Shown: in pieces, positions 1 to 11,861 of the stretch
Numbering within the stretch: position 1 is the stretch's first letter
Layout: each line of letters begins with the position of its first letter
Assembly: GCA_021229015.1 (NCBI GenBank)
Contig: CM037789.1
Span: 28,881,988-28,945,987, forward strand
Direction of reading: 5' to 3'
Length of the DNA stretch: 64,000 nucleotides
Origin: Solen grandis
Taxonomy: Eukaryota > Mollusca > Bivalvia > Adapedonta > Solenidae
Program-made: the position numbers and the translations under genes
The notes under the pieces: generated by a model
Told to the model about the DNA's origin: nothing
Database searches by the model: none
What the model saw: the letters and a program-made list of their open reading frames with translations, nothing else

Positions 1-257
1 CAAACAAATCCATAACTCCAAGATAATGGGGGCTTGCATGTGTTGAAGTCTTTTTAAGCATTTAAAAGACCATGAATATAACTGAATGATGGATAGATTA
101 CCTTAAACATCCTTCTTTATCAAAACACACTTTTTTAACATTTTTATTAATCGAACCATGAAATGCAGTTCGTTAGTATGTTTGGTATATACTTATTTAT
201 ATATTTCCCAAGAAAATTTCCTCCCCTTTTAAAACCTTGAATACAAAGAATAGGTAG

Positions 258-410
258 AACTTGACTACTTGAGTTTACCGTCGCTGCGACAGTATTTCAG
301 GCATATAGCGATGTCCAGCTAATTACAGGTGGAAGAAGACCCCGAATGCACGGAGGGATCCGGGTAGAACCACCGACCTACCGCAAGCCAGCTTGAATGC
401 TTCCTCACAG
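258..410 (-). repeat. 5'-truncated tRNA-derived SINE (type 1)
   Basis: This is a minus-strand copy of the body of the intact SINE at 57449-57707. Shared blocks include the tail TAAACTCAAGTAGTCAAG, the GACGTCGCTATAT-like core (read on the minus strand) and the GGAAGC...CAGCTGGCTTGCGGTAGGTCGGTGGTTCTA segment. Similarity stops just after TGTGAGGAAGC, so the tRNA-like head is missing. The frames open across it on both strands are by-products of the repeat, not genes. Confidence 0.8.
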
Positions 411-1607
411 AATAAGCAGGGCCTGGTGGGTAAAGCGAATACTTTACTATATTGGTTTTCAAACATTTTCAGTCTTGGACGTTTGACGTTAAAAACATGT
501 CCGTCTTTTACTCTGGGCATTCCTTATTGTAAAATATTTAACCTCCCGCCCACCACAATGTCTGCATGGCTAGAAGAGTAAGGCTAGCCACCTAGATATT
601 AGGCAATCATTATTTGCTTCTCTTGGTAACACCTTGGTGTGCTTGTTCTGGACGTTCAACTTGCTTGCACTCGCTTTTTTCTTTGACTTAAGCAGGTTCA
701 CACAGGTTTTGTCACCGGATTGCAAATTAAAAATGATCCGACCATAAAAGGTTATGTATGTGTACATTTTAGACATTGTTTTCTTTTCTCCTCAGTGAAG
801 TAAATAAAACATCGTATTAATCATGAAATATGAATATCACTCATACTGTCAAACATACTAGTTATATTGACACATCAGATATGCGTTTATTTGTCTGTAA
901 ATGAAACACTTTCCACCTGAATCTGAAATGAAAGCTTTTATTGTAACCCCTGTTGTACCAGTACAATTTCAAAACAAGCTGAGAAAAACTGATTTTTTTG
1001 CGATTCATGTATTTTTACCAGAAAAAAAGAAAAGGAAAGGAAAAAAAAAAAACACACACACACACACACAACATTTCCTAATGTCGCCAACCATCACAAT
1101 ATATTAAATGGTTTAAGGGTTCTGTGCGTGTGTTTCCGTGGTAAAAGATATACTATACACATGATCAAAATTTCTAAGGCAACGCAGTTGTTTTCTTCAC
1201 AAGCACCATGGAAAACTGCTAAGGCTTAGATGCGATGTACAGGCGATTCTTGTATATACAAGTACATTAATGTTTTATCATTGTTTAGTAGCTTATGCAT
1301 GTCCGTGCACTAGAACAACATATTCTGGCAGTATGGGGTCAAATGTCACTGGAGTTTGCCTGAGACACAGAGTTATTAATATCTCTAAAGATTATTTTTT
1401 TTACTTGTGGTTCAGTGGTAAATTACTAAGGCTTATCCACAAAGAGTATGTACGTGACTAACATGGATAAACAGATGTTCTGCATGTTATGTACAAAATG
1501 GTACAGGTGGTAAAATAGGGAGGGGTAGGGCTACATGAGCTATTAAAGTAATACTTAAAATATCTTGGTAATTTTATAACTTCCTAATATTTCTTTATTT
1601 TAAGTTG
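411..1607. other. Non-coding stretch with a CA microsatellite
   Basis: AT-rich DNA with no supported gene. It contains an A-rich tract and a (CA)n microsatellite at about 1051-1072. The short open frames here have no start context, codon bias or conserved motif. Confidence 0.6.
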
Positions 1608-1753
1608 AAGTCCCTATAATGGGTCCGCTACATTTCGGACCGCATGGCCTTTCATGGAGATAACCAAGGTTTCCTAATGTTTCATTCGGTTACCTTGGTT
1701 ATTTTGGTAGAGGTTAAGTGGTCCAAGATGTAGCGGAACCATTACAGGGACTT
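1608..1753. mobile_element. MITE-like inverted-repeat element, 146 bp
   Basis: Terminal inverted repeats begin AAGTCCCTATAATGGGTCCG on the left and, read from the right end, AAGTCCCTGTAATGGTTCCG. Both continue into CTACAT. An inner inverted pair, GATAACCAAGGT / ACCTTGGTTATT, makes the element almost foldback. It has no coding capacity, so it would be non-autonomous. The exact ends and target duplication are uncertain because the flanks are AT-rich. Confidence 0.65.
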
Positions 1754-3000
1754 AAGCTTAATTCGAGAGGATATGTTAAAGTCCTGTCAGCATTGACATT
1801 TACTATAAGGTAATTTAATTCAAGTCTGACACTCTGTTAAGTATAGGATTCAGTATTTATGACGTAACGGCACGTGCCATTTAGGTGTTCTTTTAATGTT
1901 TTTACGTCATATCTTGTACAATGTCATCATTATCTCATTATGGTTGTAAGAAGTTGTAAATATGTTGTGTTTCGATTTACCGATAAAGGCTTAAAAAAGA
2001 GATAAAATGAAAGTATGACTAGATTAAAGATTACTTTTTTTATTGAACTGCTTTGTAGCGTAGACCTTTATAACCAAACAGGAGATGCAGTTCTATTTCC
2101 TCGATCATTTTTCCTGTTAACTATCATGCCAATGAAATTCTGGAGAAACATTTATGCTAAACGAATAATTGTGTTTTTGCTAGACTTTCCCGCCGGTCGT
2201 TAGAATATCAGAAGAACTGCTGTTGGCAAAAGATACTTACGTCTTCATCAGTCCGTTAATAATTGACGAACGGGGGCCATTTGATTATTTTCCTGTTTGA
2301 TACACAGGCGAATCATCTGACACGAATGGGCGTTATTAAATTTGATAAGGACACAATAATAATCAAAGCAATGTGGGCACTGTCAGAAGCGAAAGTTAAA
2401 ATGTGTGAATTATAAAGTCAATCCCTTTATTTATTTATTTTTATTTTGTGTGTGTGCGTGTGTATGTGTGTGTGTGGTATGCATATAAAAAAATCAGGGA
2501 AGTTAAAATTTATTAAAACAGCAGGTAAGATAGATTATTTTATTTTTGGTCTCTGTCAAATTAAACAAATAGGGATCAGGAAAAGTAGTTCTTAGTAATG
2601 ATTCTCTCAATACATTTAATGCTTGATGAATTTGCTGCAGACAGAACAAATTTTAATAGAAAAGCAAGAAAATGGGACAAGAAAAGGTTATTGTTATTCT
2701 TTGTCACTTCACATTCTTCCCATGTCCATGCCTTCAATAGTTTTTAAAATATGTTCTAGAAAAACATAATTTAACCATACAAGTAAGTAACAGAGATGAA
2801 ACAAGGTAGGGTTATTGTTCTTGGTAAATAAAGTTTGACCATTGTATAAAGTATAAACTCAATCCCTAAAGTACTGTGGCTACTTTCTGAGTTGTGACAT
2901 ATAGAATAATAAAATGCGACTAGAGACACTACAGTCATTTGAGTCTCTAACAAGAAAAGATTAAAAACAAAATGTTCAATTGACGGCTTACACTAAACAT
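1754..3000. other. Non-coding stretch with TG microsatellite
   Basis: No supported gene. It includes (TTTA)n at about 2426-2445 followed by an impure (TG)n run at about 2447-2476. Near 1858 and 1907 there is an inverted pair, TTATGACGTAA / TTACGTCATA. Otherwise I see only AT-rich sequence. Confidence 0.55.
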
Positions 3001-3003
3001 ACT

Positions 3004-3028
3004 CCCCCCCCCCCCCCCCCCCTCCCCC
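3004..3028. repeat. Poly-C run (C19 T C5)
   Basis: Nineteen C, one T, then five C. The G-rich complement could form a quadruplex. Length is likely polymorphic and prone to sequencing error. Confidence 0.9.
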
Positions 3029-3067
3029 ATTCCTACTGTTTTGACCTTATAACCAAACCTGTCCATG

Positions 3068-3162
3068 CGCAGGACTCTCATATTAGAAAAATCGACCTCT
3101 CTTTAAATAATTTATATATAGAAAGGTCATTTTTTTTTGGACTGAATATCAGGGTCCTGTGG
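3068..3162. mobile_element. Small foldback element (GGACCCTGATATTC family)
   Basis: The right arm GAATATCAGGGTCCTGT faces a diverged left arm GCAGGACTCTCATATTA. Between them sits a GACCTCTCT...TATATAGAAAGGTC core. The same arms and core recur at 18713-18801, where the pairing is nearly perfect. It is therefore a dispersed family and not a chance hairpin. Confidence 0.55.
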
Positions 3163-3215
3163 TCTATGATTTAAATCAAAAGTTTAACAGACGCAAAATA
3201 ATGGAACCATAAAAA

Positions 3216-3346
3216 CTAAATATAAAACCCACGAATATAAAAAAAATAAGTATTAAAAAAAAAAGAAACGATCTCGGTTGGAACTAGAACACGCGACCCC
3301 TTGCAAGAACAAACTACTGAACGACTTCTAGAACCAGTGGTACTAT
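3216..3346 (-). repeat. tRNA-headed SINE remnant (separate family)
   Basis: On the minus strand, a head reads ACTGGTTCTAGAAG (degenerate A box), then TTGTTCTTGCAAGGGGTCGC, then GTGTTCTAGTTCC (B box with two changes from GGTTCGANTCC). A T-rich tail follows. This is the arrangement of a decayed tRNA-derived SINE. The head differs from the two families found elsewhere in the window. Confidence 0.5.
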
Positions 3347-3479
3347 TTTTCAACACGCATGTATGGATAAGTGGCGGTAATGTGATTTTACGTAGAAAAT
3401 CCACTGTCTGACTTTAGAAGCTTTCGCTTCTAAAAACTACCAATCAATAGTTATATGAGTTTCAGAAATAACGTTCGCA

Positions 3480-3700
3480 TTAAGTAGCATAGCGAATATT
3501 AAATCAAAGCGCTCAATGCGCTGAGAGACGGCGGCAGGATTAACAGAAAAAGCTTTTATTCTAACCCAATTATTTCAGAATGGATTGAAGCAATTGAGGC
3601 AAAGGTCATGTGACGCCAAAAACTCCACACGCTTTCCTGCAACTCTAGTTGCAAAGGAGACAGTTGAAATCGCTCTCTGTTTGTTACATACTAATCCAAG
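3480..3700. repeat. Tail of an array copy preceding copy A
   Basis: Sequence from ATCAAAGCGCTCAATGCGC to TGTTTGTTACATA matches 15850-16035 inside copy B, including GACGCCAAAAACTCCACACGC. It shows that the tandem array starts left of the first assembly gap and that another copy junction lies in or near the gap. Confidence 0.75.
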
Positions 3701-3800
3701 NNNNNNNNNNNNNNNNNNNNNNNNNNNNNNNNNNNNNNNNNNNNNNNNNNNNNNNNNNNNNNNNNNNNNNNNNNNNNNNNNNNNNNNNNNNNNNNNNNNN
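3701..3800. other. Assembly gap (100 N)
   Basis: Exactly 100 N, the usual placeholder for a gap of unknown size. It sits at a junction between two array copies, so sequence may be missing or collapsed. Open frames that run through the N have no meaning. Confidence 0.99.
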
Positions 3801-4418
3801 ATTAAACATAGCTTTTCCTTTCCAGCGCTGTCTTAGAAGAGAAGAGAAATAGCAATATGCCTTACAGAATTGGCAGTCTAGCTAAGTGATGAACATGATA
3901 AGCGAATAAGGTCTTGAACAGTTGCCGCTTCTTTCAAATCATGACCTTTTTGATACACAAGATTAAGTATGAAAGTTTTGATTTTTATCATAATAAATAA
4001 ACAGACGATTCGACAAGATTCTCTTCTCCCACAAAAAAGCCTTTGCTCAGACTTTTATTGATATGATATTTTCTTGCCTTGAAAATACGGTGGACACAAC
4101 ATGACATTTATAAATCAGTGTGTGTTTAAACTAAAATCTAGGCATTGAATTTTCTGCTATAGATACACATTACGTTAGCTATAGTAAGTAGAAATAATTC
4201 GAATAGGAAATAAAGAACGATAGAGCTTACCAATTTGCTTTCGAGGTCATATATAAAGATAGAAGAAAAGATTGTGAAGAAAAATACATACTAATATTGA
4301 GAAAGGAATACTTTTTATTTCTGGCAGCAAAGAATTCTGTCAGATATTCCTTGATATTGCGTCCAATCCAGTCATCAATCACTATTAAATGATTTCATCT
4401 GAAGTCGACCATGGGGAA

Positions 4419-4547
4419 TTAGCTGAATGTCACATTAGGATTGATCGAGAACTTGGAGATGTTGAACCGGTTCATATCGCCAAGGTAACGTCTTCCACCA
4501 GTGCACCCAAGGATAAGGAATGCTTCATCCTCTGTCAAATCAAACAT
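4419..4547 (-). pseudogene. Candidate 3' terminal exon, copy A
   Basis: On the minus strand a pyrimidine-rich acceptor (CTTTCCTTTTCAG) ends at 4548. It is followed by an open frame starting ATGTTTGATTTGACAGAGG and running 42 codons to TAA at 4419. The peptide begins MFDLTEDEAFLILGCTGG and contains RRYLGDMNRFNISKF. The homologous piece in copy B (about 12310-12365) keeps only SRYLDDM..FNI and is truncated. I do not recognise a family. It could be the last exon of the inferred minus-strand gene, or a chance frame next to a chance acceptor. Confidence 0.3.
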
Positions 4548-6478
4548 CTGAAAAGGAAAGGTATTTTCATCAATGAATTAAACACTAACTTACGAATCTT
4601 AACAACATATAAACGAATTTGATAAAAAAAAATAATGGCGTGGACTTGTTTCATTTTACCATTTTTTGTTATTTACGAATTCGCGTACTATTTGAAAATC
4701 AGTACCCCTTTTTTCGACAAAACATGAAACAAAATATAGAATTAAAAGCATGTACGATATGATTATAAACGTTTATGTAACGATATGGTACACAGTCAGT
4801 TTCCATTGTCTCAGTCTTACAAGTTTCCGTTATGAAATATCAGATTGCCTCAAAGAAAACATGTGTAATTCTTTTCTAGTTTTGAAATATCATCAACTTC
4901 GCAATAAAACGTTTAATTATACTGTTTTCGGAAGAAAATATTTAGATAAAACACTAATTTATTTGTATACATTTTTAAATTCAATGTAGAATATAGATTG
5001 TCCATAAAGAGTAAGGAAAGTTTTTTTTATATACAGTAAGTACTCGACTATTTAGCATGTTGAGTTGACCATCATAATTTGTATTTTATAAATGGCTCTG
5101 CAGGTATCCCTTTATGTTCATTTTTGTATTCTTATTATTGAATTTCAAGAAATCGTTAGTTACTTAATACAAAGCTTTCATTTTGTGTATGATTGTACGG
5201 AGTTTTATTCAGACAGACATCAGATTTTATAATAGAATATTATTTCACTCTACTTAACAGTTATGCATCGAGAAAGTCTTCAGTTTGAGTCATGATCAAA
5301 TAGGAGTAGATAATATACTATCCTTTCTTTTACTTACCAAATAGGACAGAATTAAGAATATATGTGTCTGCCATCATGCAGCGATATGATTCATGCATGC
5401 TATGGATAAATATACATATTCGATCAATTTGTGGTTATATAATATGGTTTTCACCATCGTTTGCGAAACAGCGATTTGGAATCATTTTTCAATGACGCGA
5501 TGTACTTCTGGGCATGCAGCGGGGTGATTTCATCGTATTTCATGTGTAGATGGAAGTAAGCGAACAATTTCATTTTAATTTCATTACAGTTTTTAAACAA
5601 AATGATGTTTTTTGTTTTTCATTAGCCAGATAAATATTAATATCAAGTTAAATAGAAAGGTATAAATGTACAAATATTTAATGATACTTATTTTTGTTAA
5701 ATGTTAACTGCCTGTGAACCTTTTTAACACGATTGTGAAAATATAAAAAATAAAAAAAGTATCATTTAGTGTACAGTACATCTAATTTCTTTTCATTTTC
5801 AATTGAATCACTGGGCAAGAATCCTAAGTGGTAACAGCAATATATAGATATTTACAAACGATTTCCCCTGAATTATTTCACATAACTGAATCGGAATTCT
5901 TCTTATTCATTTTTTAGGGGAATATTTTTCGATGATTTTATGGAAGACTTTATCCACCACAAGCATCAACTATTCCCAGCAAAATCCTATGAAAAATTTT
6001 GCAAATAAATGGAGCTTTTCAGTTTTTCAAACCATGTACGATTATAAGACAACATATTAAATAAGCTCAGTGCTCGTGTTTAATTGAAAACCCATCTAAG
6101 GCTATGCTGTGAAAGATGCATATTTGTCGGTATATTAATAAAAATAATATTGTCTATGTTTGTTAATGCCATCGAGCCTCGCTAGGAAGAAAAATTTAGA
6201 CAATTATTGGTATCAACATTTCGCTAACGAATACCTTTCCCCGTTAAATGAAATCTGAATTTATCATAACCGACAATGTAAATTAAAATTTTCATACTGA
6301 CATAGTGCTAAAGTTAGTGTAGCCAATTTTGTGATAGAACATAAAAAGAAAATTATTTAAAAGAAAATTTATCATCAATTGTTGTTTTCATTTGACTTAA
6401 CTATTAAAGACATTCTCGTTTTCGGAGATAATAGTGGGCGAGATTCATAACATGTTTTAAAGATTTTTCGTCTGTATT

Positions 6479-6545
6479 TATAGCAACTGCCAGGAACTCC
6501 ACCAGGAGACTTAGATTGTCCACGTCAACAATATTAACACATTGT
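6479..6545 (-). pseudogene. Conserved block L1, copy A (coding-like, decayed)
   Basis: This block recurs at 11868-11925, 14488-14560 and 29036-29110. Read on the minus strand, copy C gives VNIVDADILKSPDGNPGSC then YKYRRKI. The other B-unit copy gives VDADNLAPADRIPGRC then CKYRLK. Copy A needs a one-base correction to give the same peptide. On the plus strand the block is preceded by TTTTTCGTCTGTATTTATAG, which looks like a splice acceptor, so the coding strand is not certain. Strong conservation with frame-breaking indels suggests a dead exon. Confidence 0.35.
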
Positions 6546-7089
6546 TTCGTTACACCGATGTCTCCAAAAATAAGAGAATTAGCAATGTGTCTGACATTCT
6601 TGATAGTCCAACAACACGATTAACACGATGACCGTATGTAGTTTTGAAAAGTTGCTGTATCTTCAAGACATGAAATTAATTAAGTTTTACATGAAAGTTA
6701 TGGCGTGGAGGTAAAACAATTGAAACACAATCCCACGGTTAACAATCTGCACAATTCTCAAAATTGATTTTAAAATAACATAATTTCTTCATATATGAAT
6801 TGAAGAAAGCAAAGGGTGGAGTATATGTAGTTACTAGAATTTAGACAATATGTTCTTGAAAAGGTTAAAATTTACTTTAAAATCATTAAAACAGAAAAAT
6901 GACAATGTATTGAAACAGAAATTGAATGGTAAAGAATAAAAAAAAAATGTATATCTATTCTATCTCATTACTGGTTTTGGAATGTACCATATGGCAAAAG
7001 TTTAAACTTAATTCATTTTACATCGATTGCGAAAGAAGTTCTTTTAATTTATACTTATCCCGCTTGCGTTTTGGAAGGTAATGGAATAT

Positions 7090-7300
7090 TATTGCCTGCA
7101 ACTTTCGGATCCACAGACAGATTCATTACCACTTGCCCAAAAGCGTTGTTTTACTGGTATAAAATAAGGTATGTAAACCATGTGAAAAAGGCCCATGATT
7201 CCGATGGACCATCAAGCAAAACAATGTCGTTGACTACAGGTAGTGCAGTAAACATCACCTTTTTCGTTCTTACGATAGCTAACACGGAAAACCAGTCGTC
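7090..7300 (-). pseudogene. Candidate internal exon, copy A (LLDGPSESW block)
   Basis: A clear minus-strand acceptor (TTCCTTTTTTTTCAG) ends at 7301. The frame that follows reads DDWFSVLAIVRTKK, then VVNDIVLLDGPSESWAFF, and stops soon after. Copy B (15650-15836) reads MLTIVGIG, then LVNDIALLDGPSESWPF and continues further to KQRSWASGNVSDCGSESCS. Between the two copies the CCATC(G/A)GAATC(A/G)TGG changes are synonymous and one indel is exactly three bases, as expected if both were once coding. Copy A then has a 2-bp length difference that closes the frame. Family not recognised. Confidence 0.4.
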
Positions 7301-7949
7301 CTGAAAAAAAAGGAATAGACACGCATGTGTCACTTAACTAGACGAACAGTTTACTGTCGTCTGATAGTTACATAACTATCCAAATATTGTATTGATTTTG
7401 CAATCCATATGCTTAAGTAACGAGACGTTTAAACAGCAAACAATTCTCAGACTAGCCCCGTCACAGCTCTTATCCCACAGGCACCAATCATTATAAAAAG
7501 GACACATTATCTAAAGTCTACCAAAACAAGATAATTGAATATTTCATTAGTTTTATTCAAAGACGGGAAAATCTCATGTCAGAAAGGAGTCTGTTTCAAA
7601 CAGTTCCAGTGTGTGTTTTGACTCCACAGTCTTCTCTCATATACAATGGCAAAAACATAATCTTCATAAATTAACTTAGAATTCAGAAAAGCCAACACAC
7701 ACTACAAAATAAAACATACAAACAATACAACAACATAGAAATAGATTTTACCAATATCATCGTGAATTATTACCCGGTTTCCTTTGTCTCACAAATTATC
7801 TTAAATTGCATGTGCGCCCCAAAATACTCTTCCCTATTTCTTTTCAACATTGCTATACAAATTTAAAAAATAGAAAGAATCGGATGAAAATAATCATCAT
7901 ATCATATCTTAATATACTACGAAAGCATATCAAAATTGCAATTCATGTG

Positions 7950-8140
7950 TTCCAAGTGCATGGAGAAAGAGATCATTGTCCATGTTGAGGTGGCGTATTA
8001 TTGTTATATTTATCTGAGGAATGACTTTCTACCACCGCAGAATTACATTTTCATATCCGTCCATCTTCATATTTGCAATTTTATTGTCGGTTGTCATGAA
8101 GTATTTCGTCGCTAAATACGAGTCCTTACGTCTTGCATAT
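7950..8140 (-). pseudogene. Block L3, copy A (frameshifted)
   Basis: Homologous to the open 65-codon minus-strand frame at 21050-21247 in copy B. It starts with the same MTTDNKI and keeps MKMDGYEN. An extra T, then a TAG, then a 2-bp insertion break the frame. The 3' part still matches RHLNMD and ALG.HELQF. This looks like a decayed coding block, though A/B differences are not clearly concentrated at third positions. Confidence 0.3.
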
Positions 8141-8312
8141 GATCATTATCATGTTCAGTCTGATATATGAGCGAATAAAAGATCATCATTTCACTAACCC
8201 TGATGATGATACATCGGAAAAGTCTTCAATTTGACACCCAATCGACAATTATACAAAAAATAACAGTCTTTATAAGCCATCTAAGCCTACTGACTTATAA
8301 TCATCCTCTAGT

Positions 8313-8604
8313 TTAATAAAAGTTTCTTATCGGCAACTCTTTTCTGTCAAATTCAATTTTTGATTTCGGAGATAATGGAAACCAGAGACGCTGTTTTTTT
8401 AGAATAGAAACATATTCGGTGATAAGACGATATGCGATATGTTTCGAGTATTGTGTTGGCATATAAAATGTATGATTGCACTTTTTCATTTCCATATTTA
8501 ATCAGACGAGTATTACAATGAAAATGAGAGCACTTTTTTATGAATGTAAATGGTATTAAGACCACATCTAGAAAATGAGGATACTCGCTTGAACATCTAA
8601 ACAA
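8313..8604 (-). pseudogene. Core block, copy A (two frames joined by a frameshift)
   Basis: On the minus strand one frame begins MFRCSSEYPHFLD and reaches TRLIKYGNEKVQSYILYANT, ILETYRI. The other frame carries EYVSILKKQRLWF and ends EFDRKELPIRNFY at a TAA. In copy B (21405-21614) the equivalent residues lie in one continuous frame, so copy A appears to have a single frameshift near 8440. The same frame is seen in copies A2, C and D. No known domain is recognised. Confidence 0.4.
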
Positions 8605-10320
8605 TAAACTTTCCTATTACATTTTGTGCATTTTTCAGAGCATTTACAAACTGATAAAATGATACGAAATTGATTTTATACCGCTTTTTTGTTTCAATAA
8701 CGGCATTTGACATAGTTAATGGAGTTCATGGTCGAAAAAAGAAACATATTTAGAATTGTATTGGAAACTAAGTTGATTTATCTAACCTATTTTTTAATGT
8801 TTCTACAATCATATTAGGAAAAGCTGAGAAAGTTTAGAAATAGATAAGAAAAATAAATTATTTAAAAAACAAAAATAAACCCGATAAATGATTTTTTTTA
8901 TGATATACGCGTATACTTTTGCAAACGATGAACAGCGAAATGAAATTCCTCAAAATCATTTTCTATTATTGGGGACAGAAATTTCGCAGAAATTATTGAG
9001 TGTTTAAACGCTTTGAATACAATACACGAGAGCCGATTTCAAATATATAGAACGTGTTTGTTTTTTTATAACATGAATTTACGTTTTTTATGAAGGCCTA
9101 CCCAAGGAAAAACACTGTATTTTTATACACAAAAGCATACTTGTACATGTATTGCCATCTGCGTTTTATTCCTAAAAGAATGATTTATCGTCTTTATTTT
9201 ACGACTTTAGGTAAGGTTTTATAGCCTGGATTGAACACATAATTTAAATATTTGACATATCAGCAAGTCGTTCAAATGTAGTCGACAGAGGCCGTTTAAA
9301 AGATCATAAAACCTCTCTAGATATGGATCGAATATTAGCTTATTATATTACTATTGAAATATATCAAGCCTATTTCTGGTATTAACAATAAAACAATAGA
9401 TTTTATGTTATACAATTCCTTGTGTCATACATATATGTAGCAATTGTATATTTGATATGAGATAAGACTCAACATATAAATGCAAATTAAAAACTCTTTC
9501 TACAGTGAAGTGTTTATTTGGTTCTTCTATATTCCTTAGACATATATGCCCATCTATCAAACACGTTAAAATATTCATACAATGCCTTTATTATTCTAAA
9601 ATTTTCTATGGTTTAGGCATGCAATTGTACAATCGTTTTTGTAGAGATTCAATAAAGCATATGTTTTCCTTGAATTGTTTTTAACAATTTATATTTTGTC
9701 AGAACATATAAAGAGAGGGAATTACAGCCATATTTCATAAAGATACTATGTTATGAATTTATTTAAAGGGAAGCCGTTATTATGCACAGAACTTGCTAAT
9801 GTATAGTCAATTTTCAAAACCTTGACAACCAGTAAGCGATGTAAAGGCCATAGGTATTTCTATTACCAAATTTGTGTCTCGACCCTACTTCTTGAAATTT
9901 GCATCTTTTACCTGACTCATAAAGCCTCGACGTCCAGATGACAGCTTCTGTCCATTGTAGGATGAAATTTAGATTTTAAATTTAAAAATCATTGGCATAG
10001 GAGTAAGGATAAAGGTTTCTCTTATAAACGAAATATAAACAGTTAGTTTTGTAGTTAGTTTTGTATAGTAAATGCGGCATAAAAATATGTATGAGAATCC
10101 ACACCATACACACCATACGATATCAGGACGATATTCGATACAGTGAAGTAAGAACCTATTCGAATATTGTACATGTAACATGACGTAACACTATACTTTG
10201 TTTCTCAATAGATATCTGATAGCGACCAGCCCCTAAAAACATTTCAATATATTGTGATGTTCATTTTATGCTATATTTAATAAATTTTGCATTTCGTTTT
10301 GTTTATTGTAATGACATAGT

Positions 10321-11100
10321 TCTTTACATTTCTATCTGGAGATATGCAAGCTTTGACTTGTCTATGTTCATGCTGAGGTTTATTTTGTCCAGTCTGGAAT
10401 AATATGGTATAATTGAGTAATATTTAACTCAAAATGATGATTATACATCGTGAAATTCTTCAATATAAGTCTTTTAAAAGCGAACAATGAATTTCCCTTA
10501 TATACTATCAGTGTTTACTTTCCTAATAACATCTACTCCTTTGATTAATACTTCTTATCGAGAATTGTTTTCCGTCAAAATAAGTTCTTGCTTTTTGGAG
10601 GAAACTGAAAGCAGACGCTGCTGATTTAAAATATAAATATTTTCCCGTGATAGGGAGATACCAGTTGAGTATGCTTTGGGCATATACAATGCACAGGATG
10701 TGTCTTTCTTGTTTCCAAAATTGAATCAAGCGGTCAACCGCATGGAAACAAAATACTTGTATTAAGTAATGTCATATCTGTTAAGATCACATCCAGTGAA
10801 TAAAGTTGCTTGCTTGAGTATCCAAACAATACATTTTCCTATTAAGTTAAACGCATTTTCCAGTGTGATCACAAGCGTATACAGCATTGATTTTGTATAA
10901 AGTATGAAATCACGATATTTGAAAATATACTGCTGGTCTAAATTTATTGTTATTTTCTAGTTCACAAAAGAAATAAAAAAATATTGGAATGTCTTGGAAA
11001 ACAACTTTTGCTAATTCTGTGTTTATGTTTTTTCTTAGTTCTTACAAAGAAAAAACATAAAAAGAATGTCCCTTTTTGACATTAAGAAATCTAGTATTAG
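10321..11100. repeat. Segmental array sub-copy A2
   Basis: A second, more diverged copy of the 8.2-8.65 kb part of copy A. It contains the CTTCAATATAAG block, the core block (10523-10729), and a stretch reading AAGATCACATCCAGTGAAT then AAAGTTGCTTGCTTGAG, which also recurs at about 8560, 29840 and 43000. Copy B has an equivalent second sub-copy at 23490-24720. Confidence 0.65.
10523..10729 (-). pseudogene. Core block, copy A2 (open frame)
   Basis: A 68-codon minus-strand frame aligns with the other copies of the core. It has LIQFWKQERHILCIVYAQS where copy A has LIKYGNEKVQSYILYANT, then GKYLYFKS, and ends near YFDGKQFSIRSI where copies A and B have EFDRKELPIRN. It has no internal stop. Conservation of the frame at low identity argues for past protein coding. 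Function unknown. Confidence 0.4.
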
Positions 11101-11861
11101 TAAAAATAAATAAATGGTAAAGCTATATATAAGGTAGACTAATTAAACGTCTAAGAAATAGAAACAGAAATAGTAGAAAAAAATGTAACTGCAAATAGTG
11201 AAATATTCCACATTTTCCCCATATCATAAAAAGAAGTGCTTTGAATCTCTGAAATCATTATTTGTCTTTAGAAACAAGTTTTCATTCATGTTGTGGATGG
11301 TTGCACTGACGTCTGAAAAAAGATTCAGAGATAATGACATGACTTGTTCAGAAACTGCAATTTTCCACTGCTTAATGTTTTTGGAACAGTATCTTTCAAG
11401 TTTCTAAATATCCAACATAGATTAAACCAAGAATATTATAATACTTTGTATTCGAGTTTACATGAAAGGTTGTCTGGGGAAGTTTTATTTAAAACATATA
11501 TGTTACTTTGATTCAAAATTAAAGATTTGAATGTTTAAACTTGTTTATGTCATATATAACATAGTCTCCCTTTTATTTGTACTCCTCTCGGTCAGTAAAA
11601 TAAGACAAAAAGCCGTATCAATATTAAATAAATATATAAAAGCTAACAAATATAATCTGATATATCAAATCGTAGTTTTATACAAATGTTATAACCATCT
11701 ATGTAAACATCTTTAAATAAACCTAATAATTGTAATATTCAATTTAGTCTGTTTAGAGAGAGAGACAACATGGAGAGAGTATGTTTGAAATACAATACTG
11801 AGCATGAATCTCGTTTTCAATTAACATTTGGCGTTTTACGAAATAATATACCAGCATTTTT
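11101..11861. other. Spacer between array copies, no gene seen
   Basis: AT-rich DNA between sub-copy A2 and copy B. I find no block shared with the other units and no supported gene. A short GAGAGAGAGACA stretch lies near 11757. Confidence 0.5.

Larger units (their letters stand above)
3801..10320. repeat. Segmental array copy A
   Basis: Matches copy B in order and orientation: 3815-4130 with 11935-12250, 4750-5080 with 12385-12715, 5270-5640 with 12915-13370, 6400-6720 with 14400-14720, 7080-7300 with 15640-15835, 7440-7670 with 16855-17040, 7680-10320 with 20855-23480. Identity looks like 75-90 percent with many small indels. Copy A lacks about 240 bp near 13.76-14.0 kb, about 550 bp near 14.9-15.47 kb and the 3.8-kb transposon present in B. 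Minus-strand exon-like blocks inside it are listed separately; the rest shows no recognisable gene. Confidence 0.8.

Noticed and set aside
3585..3852. Open frames running across the first N gap
   Set aside because: The open reading exists only because N codons are not stops.
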